In this document: piece after piece, positions 53,781 through 62,982 of the stretch
Layout of the letters: every line of letters starts with the position of its first letter
Position numbering within the stretch: position 1 is the first letter of the stretch
Source of the DNA: CAZTZL01 sp964617625
Lineage (GTDB): Bacteria; Zhuqueibacterota; QNDG01; DSAB01
NCBI GenBank assembly: GCA_964617625.1
Contig: CAZTZL010000005.1
Location: 12,098 to 76,097 of the forward strand
DNA length: 64,000 nt
Direction: 5' to 3'
Notes under the pieces: generated by a model
Told to the model about the DNA's origin: nothing
Seen by the model: the letters and a program-made list of their open reading frames with translations, nothing else
Database searches by the model: none
Position numbers and translations under genes: made by a program

Positions 53781-55300
53781 TCATCTTCTTTCTGTGGATG
53801 CGTTATGTTTTCCTTTTTCATTTGCGGGAACAAGATGACATCACGTATCGAAGGTGCATTCGTTAGAAGCATGACCAATCGGTCAATTCCAATTCCAAGA
53901 CCAGCTGTAGGCGGCATGCCGTATTCAAGTGCGCGAATATAATCCTCATCAATGGTCATTGCTTCCTCATCCCCCATCGCTCTCATTTTGGCCTGTTCTT
54001 CCAATCTTTCTCTCTGATCCATAGGATCGTTCAGCTCGCTAAAAGCGTTACATAGTTCCATACCGGCCACAATGGCTTCGAAACGTTCCACCAGCCCGGG
54101 CTTGGAACGATGCATTTTTGCCAGCGGGGATATTTCAACCGGATAATCGATAATAAAAGTCGGTTGAATCATTTTGGGTTCGACATAGTCGCTGAAAACT
54201 TTATCGTAGATTTTTCCTTTATCAATTGGTGCCTCAATATCCAGATGAAGTTCCTGTGCAATAATTTCCAATTCATTCTCATCTTTTCCGTAAAGATCGT
54301 ACCCCGTATATTTTTGAATCGCGCCAAAAAATGGAATTCTTTCCCAGGGAGATTTGAAATTGATTTTTTGATCCTTGTAAATTACATCGGTACTGCCAAG
54401 AACTTCCAGGCAGATCGTTCCTATCATTTCCTCGACAAACCGCATCATGAACCCATAATCTTCGTAAGCAACATAGAGTTCCATCATCGTAAATTCGGGA
54501 TTGTGGTCCCGATCCATACCTTCGTTCCTAAAATTTTTTGCGATTTCAAATACTCCGTCAAATCCCCCGACAACCAGCCTCTTCAAATAGAGTTCGTCCG
54601 CAATGCGAAGGAAAAGATCAGTATCCAGAACATTGTGATGGGTAACAAAAGGCTTTGCAAATGCACCTCCGTAAAGCGTCTGAAGAACAGGCGTTTCGAC
54701 TTCGATATACGATTTTGATTCCAGTAACTTTCTCATAGATACAATTATTTTGGATCGTTTTATAAATATCTCTTTCACATCGGGATTGACCACAAGATCC
54801 ACGTATCGTTGCCGGTATCGTGTTTCGACATCTTTGAATGCATCATAGATGATCTTCTCATCGTCCTGTATTTTTTCTTTTACAATTGGCAAGGGTCTCA
54901 GGGTTTTGGAAAGGAGCTGGATTTCCCGGACAATGACAGTCACCTCTTCCGTTCTGGTTTTAAATACTTCTCCCGCAATACCGACAAAATCGCCGATATC
55001 CAGAGATTTAAACAACTCATATCCATTGTCTTTGACTTCATCCTGTTTGATATATATCTGAATTCTTCCGGTTCGGTCCATCAAATGGCCAAAACTTGCT
55101 TTTCCCATTCGGCGAATCGACATTAAACGGCCCGCAATGGAAACTTTAAATGATTTCTCCTTGTTCTTTCCGAAAGAGTCAATCACTTCCTGAGCCAAAT
55201 GAGTCCGGGAGTATCCATAAGCGTACGGCACAATATTCAATTCTTGTATTCTGTGAAGTTTTTCCATTCGCTGTTTAATCAAAATTTCTAGTGGGTCCAA
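53777..55300 (-). CDS. lysS: Lysine-tRNA ligase (class II)
   Basis: 507 residues: N-terminal OB anticodon-binding domain (~55-165), class II core with motif 2 FEIAKNFRNEGMDRDHNPEFTM and motif 3 GLGIGIDRLVMLLTN. Starts at TTG 55300, chosen because AAGGAG is 8 bases upstream. First gene after the prfB terminator; lolC follows by 4-base overlap. Confidence 0.96.
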   Translation of the reverse strand: MDPLEILIKQRMEKLHRIQELNIVPYAYGYSRTHLAQEVIDSFGKNKEKSFKVSIAGRLMSIRRMGKASFGHLMDRTGRIQIYIKQDEVKDNGYELFKSLDIGDFVGIAGEVFKTRTEEVTVIVREIQLLSKTLRPLPIVKEKIQDDEKIIYDAFKDVETRYRQRYVDLVVNPDVKEIFIKRSKIIVSMRKLLESKSYIEVETPVLQTLYGGAFAKPFVTHHNVLDTDLFLRIADELYLKRLVVGGFDGVFEIAKNFRNEGMDRDHNPEFTMMELYVAYEDYGFMMRFVEEMIGTICLEVLGSTDVIYKDQKINFKSPWERIPFFGAIQKYTGYDLYGKDENELEIIAQELHLDIEAPIDKGKIYDKVFSDYVEPKMIQPTFIIDYPVEISPLAKMHRSKPGLVERFEAIVAGMELCNAFSELNDPMDQRERLEEQAKMRAMGDEEAMTIDEDYIRALEYGMPPTAGLGIGIDRLVMLLTNAPSIRDVILFPQMKKENITHPQKEDE

Positions 55301-55364
55301 CCAGGGATCTCCTTATAAAATAATATGTATTTAAAATTGTTTAACACAGCAGCCAAATTTTTAT

Positions 55365-55393
55365 AATATATTAAATAATTTCATTTTAAGCAA
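55365..55393 (-). promoter_or_regulatory. Candidate sigma70 promoter of lysS
   Basis: On the - strand TTGCTT (55393-55388), a 17-base spacer, and TATATT (55370-55365), 65 bases before the TTG start. The -35 is weak (3 of 6), but it is the best pair in the gap between the prfB terminator and lysS. Confidence 0.35.
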
Positions 55394-55443
55394 TTTAAAA
55401 TATTTCATCTAAAAAATATGAATATGATTGAACAAAATTTAAC

Positions 55444-55468
55444 ACAAAAAATGCCCGCGAACGGGCAA
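55444..55468 (-). terminator. Intrinsic terminator after prfB (UUCG loop)
   Basis: On the - strand TGCCCG-TTCG-CGGGCA followed by TTTTTT, 36 bases after the prfB stop. The UUCG tetraloop makes the hairpin very stable. Confidence 0.9.
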
Positions 55469-55503
55469 TCATTATTAAATATTTTTCATCAATTCCAAGG
55501 ACA

Positions 55504-56602
55504 TTATCCGCCAAACTCCAGTAAATAGGCTTTAATAAATTCATCCAATTCTCCATTCATAACAGCCTGTACGTCGGAAGTTTCTACATTGGTCCGGTGG
55601 TCTTTGACCATATTGTATGGATGAAATACATAGGAACGAATCTGACTTCCCCATGCAATGTCTTTTTTCTGGTTTTCTATGTCCTTGAGTTTTTTATCTT
55701 CTTCTTCTTTTTTTAACTGATATAATTTTGACATCAATATTTTCATGGCATTGGCTTTATTTTGATGTTGCGATCTCTCATTCTGGCACTGAACCACTGT
55801 TCCTGTCGGAATGTGCGTAATTCGAATCGCCGAACTTGTTTTATTAACGTGCTGACCGCCAGCTCCGGATGCTCTGTATGTATCGATTCGTAAATCATTC
55901 GGATCGACAATGACTTCAATATTTTCTTCTATTTCCGGATAAACAAAAACAGACGCAAAAGAGGTGTGGCGTCTTTTATTAGCATCAAACGGCGAAATCC
56001 GCACAAGCCGATGTACACCTGCCTCGGCTTGAAGATAGCCATAAGCATACTCTCCCTTAATTTCAACAGTGACACTTTTTATCCCTGCTTCCTCACCTGT
56101 TTGCAAATCCAAAACATCGGTTGCGAATCCCTGTTTCTGGGCATACCGCAGATACATTCGAAACAACATTTCGGCCCAATCGTGGGACTCGGTCCCTCCT
56201 GCTCCAGGATGAATGGTGAGAATCGCATTTTTAATATCGTCTTCATTGCCGAGCATCTGTTTTAATTCAAGATTTTCAACCAATGTTTCTGTTTGTTCTA
56301 TTTCATTAGAAATTTCATTGAACGTTTTCGCATCGTTTTCTTCTTTTGCCAGATCGAGCAAAATCTCGAGTTCCTCGACTTTATTATCGATCGTATCCCA
56401 GTCGTTCGTCCAGGATTTTTCAACTGTTAATTTTTTCAATACTTCCTGCGCTTTTTCATTATCGTTCCAGAAATTGGGTTCGGCGCTTCGTTTCTCCAGC
56501 TCTTCTATTTTCTTTTTTCTGTTCTCAATGTCAAAGATGCCTCCATAATTGTTGAGTTTTATCTTTAACAGAATCCAAGCGTATCTTTAATTCATCGAAC
56601 AT
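55504..56602 (-). CDS. prfB: Peptide chain release factor 2, with programmed +1 frameshift
   Basis: 365 residues when joined as 56602-56534 and 56532-55504. The first 23 codons end at CTT TGA; skipping the T continues as Asp-Ile-Glu-Asn in the long frame. The main frame has GAGGQHVNKTSSAIR (GGQ, triggers peptide release) and RISPFDANKR (SPF, reads UGA/UAA), identifying RF2. AGAGGA precedes ATG 56602. The long frame alone could start at TTG 56439 but would lack ~55 N-terminal residues and give 311. Frameshifting balances RF2 with its own level. Confidence 0.95.
56530..56545 (-). promoter_or_regulatory. prfB programmed +1 frameshift site
   Basis: On the - strand TGGAGGCATCTTTGAC: an SD-like GGAGG, 3 bases, then CTT-TGA-C, the same layout and spacing as the E. 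coli prfB site. Confidence 0.95.
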
Positions 56603-56618
56603 TTAATTCCTCTATTTT

Positions 56619-57890
56619 CTAGTGAGTGTTATACATTGCAGGCAAATCAATTTCTCCACGAATTGCTGATGTTGCAACCGTCGCTGGGCTTGCAAGATAA
56701 ACTTCGGAATTGGGAGAACCCATTCTGCCTTTGAAATTCCGATTCGTCGTAGCAATGCAAGTTTCTCCGTCGGCAAGTAGACCTTGATGCGCTCCAAGGC
56801 ACGGTCCGCATCCGCTATTACAAATCACACATCCTGAATCAATGAATACTTGAATCAATCCATTTTCTATCATCTGTTTATAAATGGTCATAGATGCCGG
56901 AATCACAATCATACGCACATTTTTATTTACTTTATTACCTCTAAGTATTTCAGCTGCTATTTCCAAATCATCCAAACGCCCGTTTGTACATGAACCTAAA
57001 AGGGCTTGATTAATCAGTTTTCCCTTAATTTCATTCACGGGCTTGACATTATCGACTTGATGCGGGCAGGCAATCTGAGGTACCAACGTATTCACGTCAA
57101 TTTCATAGTTTTCACTATAGACTGCTTCCTTATCTGCCAGGATCATCTCATAGGCACTGCTTGTACGATCTTTTAAATATTTCTGAGTTAAATGATCCGG
57201 AGAAACAAATGCACACTTCGCTCCCATTTCCATGGATAAATTGGTCAGCGTAATACGCTCCGATACAGTCATAGATTGGATGGTTGGACCCGCAAATTCG
57301 ACAGATTGATAATTGGCACCATCCGCTTTTAACATCCCAATAATGAACAATATAAGATCTTTTGCATAAACTCCCGGCTGAAATCGGCCGGAAACTGTGA
57401 TTTTGATCGATTCAGGCACTCTGAGCCAGATTTTACCGATTGCCCATATGCTTGCCATCTCAGTGGCCCCGATTCCCGCTGAGAAGGCTCCCAGGCTGCC
57501 GTAGGACGTTGTGTGTGAATCGGTTCCGAGAATGAGATTACCGGGCAGAACATGGCCTTTCTCGATCATAACCTGATGGCAAATGCCAGTTTGAATATCA
57601 TAAAAATGTTCAATTTTTTGAGTGTGGACGAATTCGCGTATCATTTTATGCGCATTGGCAGTCTTCAACGATTCGGCAGGAACACGGTGATCCAGAATAA
57701 TTACAATTTTTTCAGGATTCCATACCTTTTCAACACCTATTTTCTGAAATTGCTTAATCACCAGGCCTGCATTGTCGTGCGACATCACCCGATCCGGCTC
57801 GATTTCTACAATTTCACCCACCTGAACAAAATCACGATCGGCTTTACTGGCTAAAATTTTCTGGGCAAGTGTCTGTTTCATTGATATCAC
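56619..57890 (-). CDS. leuC: Isopropylmalate dehydratase large subunit (LeuC; homoaconitase-type possible)
   Basis: 423 residues of the aconitase superfamily, large subunit only. Cys ligands of the [4Fe-4S] cluster in LLGSCTNGR and NSGCGPCLG; DSHTTSYGSLGAFS; NRNFKGRMG near the end. Size fits the archaeal/bacterial type-2 LeuC. Leucine pathway: 2- to 3-isopropylmalate. Because it lies in a lysine operon, a homoaconitase was considered, but the genes here are of the DAP route. The small subunit LeuD is not adjacent (prfB follows). Starts at GTG 57890, overlapping alr by 4 bases. Confidence 0.88.
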   Translation of the reverse strand: MISMKQTLAQKILASKADRDFVQVGEIVEIEPDRVMSHDNAGLVIKQFQKIGVEKVWNPEKIVIILDHRVPAESLKTANAHKMIREFVHTQKIEHFYDIQTGICHQVMIEKGHVLPGNLILGTDSHTTSYGSLGAFSAGIGATEMASIWAIGKIWLRVPESIKITVSGRFQPGVYAKDLILFIIGMLKADGANYQSVEFAGPTIQSMTVSERITLTNLSMEMGAKCAFVSPDHLTQKYLKDRTSSAYEMILADKEAVYSENYEIDVNTLVPQIACPHQVDNVKPVNEIKGKLINQALLGSCTNGRLDDLEIAAEILRGNKVNKNVRMIVIPASMTIYKQMIENGLIQVFIDSGCVICNSGCGPCLGAHQGLLADGETCIATTNRNFKGRMGSPNSEVYLASPATVATSAIRGEIDLPAMYNTH

Positions 57891-59092
57891 AAATATTCCT
57901 TTTTTGTATTTTCCAGTAATTCAACTGTGATATTCCGGTCAATAAATGAAGATTTAGCGATCTGTCGATCCTTCCAGAAATAGATACGCGGTACGCGCCT
58001 TCCTATGGTGCAGAGTGTCTCATAAGAGATGCTTTGATTCCAGACCGCCATTTCATCTGCGGAAATCTCCAAGTTCCCTTGTTTCCCCAGCAAAACGACT
58101 TCATCCTCTACACGGACATCGGGGATATCGGAAAGCAGAACCATCGTATTGTCCATACAGATATCCCCGATAGCAGGTACTCTCTGATTGTGCACAATCA
58201 CTTCGGCATGATGGGTCATTCGTTTGTTGTATCCGTCATGGTATCCCAGTGGAATCACGCCGATTTTTTCCTCTTTTTCGGCAATCCAGTTTCTTCCGTA
58301 ACTGACACTCCCGCCTTTTGGAATAGTTTTGACGGTGACAATTCTCGATTTCCAGGTCATGGCAGGACTGACTTTCAGAGGTTGTTCCATATCTCTGGAT
58401 GGATACACGCCGTACATCACAAGTCCGCATCGAACCACATCGTAATGCGCATCAGGAAAATGAACCGTACCGCCGCTGTTGCAGATATGCCAGAGCGGAA
58501 CATGAATATTTTTCTGAAAGAATTGATCCCGCAATTTCTGAAAACGCTGGATCTGATATTGTGCGAAAGTTTTATCCAATCTTTCCGAAGTGGCTAAATG
58601 TGAAAATATTCCCTCAACGCGAATATGCTGACATTTAGAGATAGTATCCCAAAGTTTTGATACATCCTCAGGATAAATTCCCAGTCTTCCCATGCCGGTA
58701 TCGACTTTGATATGAACGCGTATATCTTTATTATGCTTTTTCCCCGCATTCTCCAGCGAATGTATAATCTCCAAATTCTGAACGCATTGAATGAGATCGT
58801 ATTGTGCAATCAGATCGGTTTGATCTTCGAAACATCCTCCCAGGACCAGAAGATCGGATCGAATCCCCCCTTCTCTTAGTTCGATACCTTCCTGAGGTGA
58901 TCCCACACCAAGGATATCGGCTCCTCCCTTTAGACACGCCCACGAAGTTGCGACCGCACCGTGCCCGTATCCGTTGGCCTTGACTACAGCCAAAAGGTGG
59001 ACGTTTTGGCCAATCCAATTTTTGATCGCCTGCACATTGCAAACAATCTGATCCAGTCGAATTTCAACCCAGGAAGGCCAGGTTGCGTTCAT
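57887..59092 (-). CDS. alr: Alanine racemase
   Basis: About 401 residues. AVVKANGYGHG carries the PLP Lys; IPLGYHDGYNKR near 265 has the second catalytic Tyr; N-terminal TIM barrel and C-terminal beta domain in order. Start chosen at ATG 59092 (GGAG 9 bases upstream), not the TTG at 59119. It makes D-alanine for peptidoglycan, matching the DAP genes around it: both products go into the stem peptide. Confidence 0.95.
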   Translation of the reverse strand: MNATWPSWVEIRLDQIVCNVQAIKNWIGQNVHLLAVVKANGYGHGAVATSWACLKGGADILGVGSPQEGIELREGGIRSDLLVLGGCFEDQTDLIAQYDLIQCVQNLEIIHSLENAGKKHNKDIRVHIKVDTGMGRLGIYPEDVSKLWDTISKCQHIRVEGIFSHLATSERLDKTFAQYQIQRFQKLRDQFFQKNIHVPLWHICNSGGTVHFPDAHYDVVRCGLVMYGVYPSRDMEQPLKVSPAMTWKSRIVTVKTIPKGGSVSYGRNWIAEKEEKIGVIPLGYHDGYNKRMTHHAEVIVHNQRVPAIGDICMDNTMVLLSDIPDVRVEDEVVLLGKQGNLEISADEMAVWNQSISYETLCTIGRRVPRIYFWKDRQIAKSSFIDRNITVELLENTKKEYL

Positions 59093-59126
59093 CTGTTCGT
59101 TCTCCGTAAAAAGAAGCAAATAAATT

Positions 59127-59960
59127 TTATCGAAGTAAATCTTCCAATTGAATCGATCGATCCGTTTTTTCGTCCTTGTATTTGATGATCACCGGACAAT
59201 AAATCGAAAGATTCCACTCCTTGCCTTTTCCTTTTGTGATTGGTCTTGAACCGGGAATCACAACCGCATTTTTCGGAATGACAAGCGGATTGTCTTCGGT
59301 TTTTTTATAAATCTCATTCTTGATTAAATCGTACACTGGCGTTGAACCTGTTAGAACCGTTCCTGCGCCAATGACAGCCCCTTTCTGAACGATCGTTCCT
59401 TCGTAAATCCCGCAATTCCCGCCTATCAGCACATCATCCTCGATAATCACTGGCAGTGCGCCAATCGGTTCTAAAACCCCTCCGATCTGGGCGGCCGCGC
59501 TGAGATGTACCCGTTTTCCAATCTGCGCGCAGGAACCGACCAGAGCATGCGAATCGATCATGGTCCCGTCATCGACATAGGCACCGACATTGATGTACAT
59601 CGGCGGCATACAGGTAACGTTTTTTCCGACATAGCATCCATCCCGAATAGACGATCCCCCCGGAACAATACGAACCCGATCTTCGATTTGGATCGATTTT
59701 AAGGGATAGGTATGTTTATCAAAATAGACGAATTGTTGATTTATGGAAACATCTTTCAATACACCGATTTTAAATCCAAGTAAAATGCCCTTTTTCACCC
59801 AGTGATTCACCACCCAGCTATCTCCCTGCCTTTCTGCTGCACGCGCCTCTCCGGTATTCAATCGCATTTTTAATTGATTAAATATCTTTTCTGCCTGATC
59901 TGAATTGGTTTTTTTATCATATCGATCAAACAGTTCTTCTGTCTTTTCTTGCAGATTCAA
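59127..59960 (-). CDS. dapD: Tetrahydrodipicolinate N-succinyltransferase
   Basis: 277 residues. N-terminal helical part, then the left-handed beta-helix of hexapeptide repeats: VGAYVDDGTMIDSHALVG, VHLSAAAQIGGVLEP, IIEDDVLIGGNCGIYEG, and the closing GSTPVYDL. These fit the DapD type that uses succinyl-CoA, which sets this as the succinylase route. 12 bases after dapA in transcription order. Confidence 0.95.
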   Translation of the reverse strand: MNLQEKTEELFDRYDKKTNSDQAEKIFNQLKMRLNTGEARAAERQGDSWVVNHWVKKGILLGFKIGVLKDVSINQQFVYFDKHTYPLKSIQIEDRVRIVPGGSSIRDGCYVGKNVTCMPPMYINVGAYVDDGTMIDSHALVGSCAQIGKRVHLSAAAQIGGVLEPIGALPVIIEDDVLIGGNCGIYEGTIVQKGAVIGAGTVLTGSTPVYDLIKNEIYKKTEDNPLVIPKNAVVIPGSRPITKGKGKEWNLSIYCPVIIKYKDEKTDRSIQLEDLLR

Positions 59961-59972
59961 CAGTCCACCTCA

Positions 59973-60863
59973 TTAAATCAAATTTAAATCAGTCAGTACT
60001 TTTTTCATCTTTTCTTTATTTTGTTGAGACATCTGAACCAGCGGAAGCCGATAATTTTCTTCAATCATTCCCATAATGGATAAAGCGAATTTAACAGGAA
60101 TGGGATTGACTTCCAGAAAGTTGGCTTTCATCAAAGGATAAATGCGTTTTTGTACTTTTCTGGCTTCTTTAAATTTTTCTTCCAGGCACAAATGAACAAA
60201 TTGTGTCATCAATCCTGGAATTTCATTGGATGCCACAGAGATTAAACCATTGCCCCCCAGAGCGATCAGAGGCAATGTATTCGCATCATCACCGGAAAGC
60301 ATGATAAAATCGTCAGGATAAAGCATGGCCTGATCACTGATCTGATTAATATCGCCCGTCGCTTCCTTGATTCCAACAATATTTTCGATTTCTGAAAGCC
60401 GAAGCACGGTTTCAGGAAGCATATTTGTATTGGTGCGCGGAGGCACATTATACAGGAAAATGGGAATTTGCACACTTTCCGCAACGGCTTTGAAATGCTG
60501 GTATAATCCTTCCTGATTGGGTTTATTGTAATAGGGCGTCACCGAAAGCAAACCATCCACGCCCAGTTTTTCGACTTCTTTGGCTGTCTCAATCACTTTT
60601 TTTGTATCGTATCCTCCGGCGCCAGCAATAACCGGTACTTTTCCATCCGCGGTATTCTTAACAATTTCAATGACACGAAGTTGTTCCTTAAGGTTTAATG
60701 TGGCACTCTCCCCGGTTGAACCGCAGGGAACGAGAAAATCGATTCTTTCCTTCAGTTGATATTCAACCAGTTTGATTAAAGCCGTTTCATCGATTTGCTG
60801 ATCCGCTTTGAAAGGTGTGACAAGTGCCGTTCCGCATCCTTTTAAATTCGTGATATTTAACAT
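59973..60863 (-). CDS. dapA: 4-hydroxy-tetrahydrodipicolinate synthase
   Basis: 296 residues, TIM barrel. VPCGSTGESATL, the catalytic Tyr in YNVPPRTNTN and the Schiff-base Lys in VGIKEATGDI identify DapA. It condenses aspartate semialdehyde with pyruvate. Asd is not in this window. Confidence 0.97.
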   Translation of the reverse strand: MLNITNLKGCGTALVTPFKADQQIDETALIKLVEYQLKERIDFLVPCGSTGESATLNLKEQLRVIEIVKNTADGKVPVIAGAGGYDTKKVIETAKEVEKLGVDGLLSVTPYYNKPNQEGLYQHFKAVAESVQIPIFLYNVPPRTNTNMLPETVLRLSEIENIVGIKEATGDINQISDQAMLYPDDFIMLSGDDANTLPLIALGGNGLISVASNEIPGLMTQFVHLCLEEKFKEARKVQKRIYPLMKANFLEVNPIPVKFALSIMGMIEENYRLPLVQMSQQNKEKMKKVLTDLNLI

Positions 60864-60887
60864 TGATTTAAATCTCCATTTCCTACT

Positions 60888-61595
60888 TTATTTAGTACTT
60901 TTCAAAATATCATCCAATACATCTTCGAACGCAAAGAACCCTTTTCTTTTCTGTATCCATTTGGCAGCCAGAAGCGTTCCCTCGGCCAATCCTTCACGGC
61001 TACGGGCGTTGTGTTCGAGTTTCACTGTATCGACTTTCGAATCGAAACTTACCCGATGCATTCCGGGAATATAACCGGCCCGGACACTGGTCACAGGAAC
61101 CTCTTTTCCTTTATAATAGCCTTGAATGATTTTTTTAAGATTGTGTGCTGTTCCGGAGGGAGCATCTTTTTTAATTTTATGATGCATCTCTTCAATAAAT
61201 GGATCGTAGTTATCAAAAACTGAAAAAAGAGAAGCAGCTGCCTCTACCAATTTATAAAAGAGATTGATTCCCATCGAAAAATTTGCCGCATAAACAAGCC
61301 CCATTTGATAATCATCGACTATCTTTTTAACTTTATCGATTTGTTCAAACCAGCCTGTTGTGCCGACAACCATATTAACAGATAACTCCGCGCTTTTCTG
61401 AATATTTTCAATCACAGCATCAGGTGATGTGAAATCGATGAGAACAGACACATCTTTTAAAATCGCTCGAGTGGAATCACTGACTGTTAAAGGATTTTCA
61501 TCCCAATACTTCGCAACCACTCCGATATTATGCCGTACAGCCATTTCTTCGACCATCTTTCCCATCTGCCCATAACCAATCAATGCAATCTTCAT
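60888..61595 (-). CDS. dapB: 4-hydroxy-tetrahydrodipicolinate reductase
   Basis: About 235 residues. NAD(P) loop IALIGYGQMGKMV and the substrate-binding EEMHHKIKKDAPSGTA are DapB hallmarks. Frame opens at 61631, but ATG 61595 places the Rossmann loop at the normal place and removes the overlap with lysC. At this length it is of the short DapB type. Confidence 0.94.
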   Translation of the reverse strand: MKIALIGYGQMGKMVEEMAVRHNIGVVAKYWDENPLTVSDSTRAILKDVSVLIDFTSPDAVIENIQKSAELSVNMVVGTTGWFEQIDKVKKIVDDYQMGLVYAANFSMGINLFYKLVEAAASLFSVFDNYDPFIEEMHHKIKKDAPSGTAHNLKKIIQGYYKGKEVPVTSVRAGYIPGMHRVSFDSKVDTVKLEHNARSREGLAEGTLLAAKWIQKRKGFFAFEDVLDDILKSTK

Positions 61596-61608
61596 TTTCT
61601 CACTCTCG

Positions 61609-62982
61609 CTATTCAAAAATGGCAGGATCAATCGTTTTAAAAAAATAAATGTGAAGTTTCCGCATCGTATTTTTCAGATCTTTTTCATCAATCACAATCG
61701 TGAAATTGATCGGAGAGATTTTACTGGATATCAAATCCACGGATTGATTATTTAAAATCTTGAAAATCATGCTTGCCATATCCTGCCTGTCCCGCAAATT
61801 TTCACCGACAAGTGTTACAGTGGCTTTTTCGTTTTTTACCTCGACTTCCCCCAGATGCTTGAATCGCGATACCAACGATTCAAGATGGATCGTATTTTCG
61901 ATAACCATTGTGACGTTGTTTTTCGAGATTTGAAAAATCTTCGGGTCTATATTTGTTTTTTCCAAAAGCTTAAACAGAGCTGCGACAAAATCCGCTTTCG
62001 TTAAATTCGGTCTGGAATCAATTCGAATGAGTGTCAAACCACATTTATACGAGATCGATTTAATCAAATTGTTGCACGGCTTGGATTCAGAAGCAACTTC
62101 CGTTCCCGTTTTCTCCGGTGATTGGGAATTATAAATATGCACCGGAATATTGGCATCACGGGCCGGTTCTACAGCCCGGCTGTAAAAAACCCTGGCGCCA
62201 AAATAAGTCAACTCTTCGACTTCGTCAAACGAAATCACCTTCACAGTTCTGGCATTGGGGATCATGTCCGGGTCGGCTGTCATGATGCCAGACACATCTT
62301 TCCAAATCTGGATATCCGATGCTTTGATTGCGGCGGCAACCAGGCAGGCGGTCAAATCGGATCCTTCGAATCCGAGAGTAGTGGTGATCCCCCTCGTTGT
62401 CGAACCGATAAATCCCTGAATGACCGGGATCGAACCTTCTTTTATTTTGGGTAATACAAACTGTCGAATTTTTTTATAGGTCAATTCCGTAATGGGCTTT
62501 GCAGTCGTATAATTATCGTCTGTGACAATCAATTTTCGGGCATCCAGTAATGTACTTTTCATATCTCTCGCATTGAGCGCTGCCGAAATGATTGCTGTCG
62601 AGATTAACTCTCCATACGCTAGAAATTTGTCCTGTGCTCTAGGTGTTAATTCCTGCAGAATAGAAAGTCCATCCAACAATCTCTGCAGCTCCCGAAAATA
62701 TCCCGAAATATTTTTTTCGGCGGATATCCGCCAGGAATCTGAAATTAGCGAATCAATTAGATTAAAATGGTAATGATAAATTTTTTCGAGCGCTTTTTTT
62801 GCTTCTTTCAAATTTCCACATGCGGATAATTTTACAGCTTCCAGTAGATTGCGTGTGGTCTTGCCCATGGCTGAATTGATCACCACAGGTTTTCCGGTAA
62901 GATGCTTCCTGATAATTTCTACCACGCGTTCGACGGACGATGTATCGGCAAGCGACATGCCGCCAAACTTCATTACAATCAT
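61609..62982 (-). CDS. lysC: Aspartate kinase
   Basis: 457 residues. MIVMKFGGMSLAD at the start, TTLGFEGSDLTA in the middle and, after ~310, two ACT domains (LTLIRIDSRPNLTKADF; VTLVGENL), the usual site of feedback by lysine. Monofunctional: no homoserine dehydrogenase part. Overlaps the preceding gene by 4 bases (ATGA). First committed step of the Asp family. Confidence 0.95.
   Translation of the reverse strand: MIVMKFGGMSLADTSSVERVVEIIRKHLTGKPVVINSAMGKTTRNLLEAVKLSACGNLKEAKKALEKIYHYHFNLIDSLISDSWRISAEKNISGYFRELQRLLDGLSILQELTPRAQDKFLAYGELISTAIISAALNARDMKSTLLDARKLIVTDDNYTTAKPITELTYKKIRQFVLPKIKEGSIPVIQGFIGSTTRGITTTLGFEGSDLTACLVAAAIKASDIQIWKDVSGIMTADPDMIPNARTVKVISFDEVEELTYFGARVFYSRAVEPARDANIPVHIYNSQSPEKTGTEVASESKPCNNLIKSISYKCGLTLIRIDSRPNLTKADFVAALFKLLEKTNIDPKIFQISKNNVTMVIENTIHLESLVSRFKHLGEVEVKNEKATVTLVGENLRDRQDMASMIFKILNNQSVDLISSKISPINFTIVIDEKDLKNTMRKLHIYFFKTIDPAIFE

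Noticed and set aside
58034..58597. 187-codon + strand frame opposite alr
   Set aside because: Antisense to a clear alanine racemase; no features of its own.
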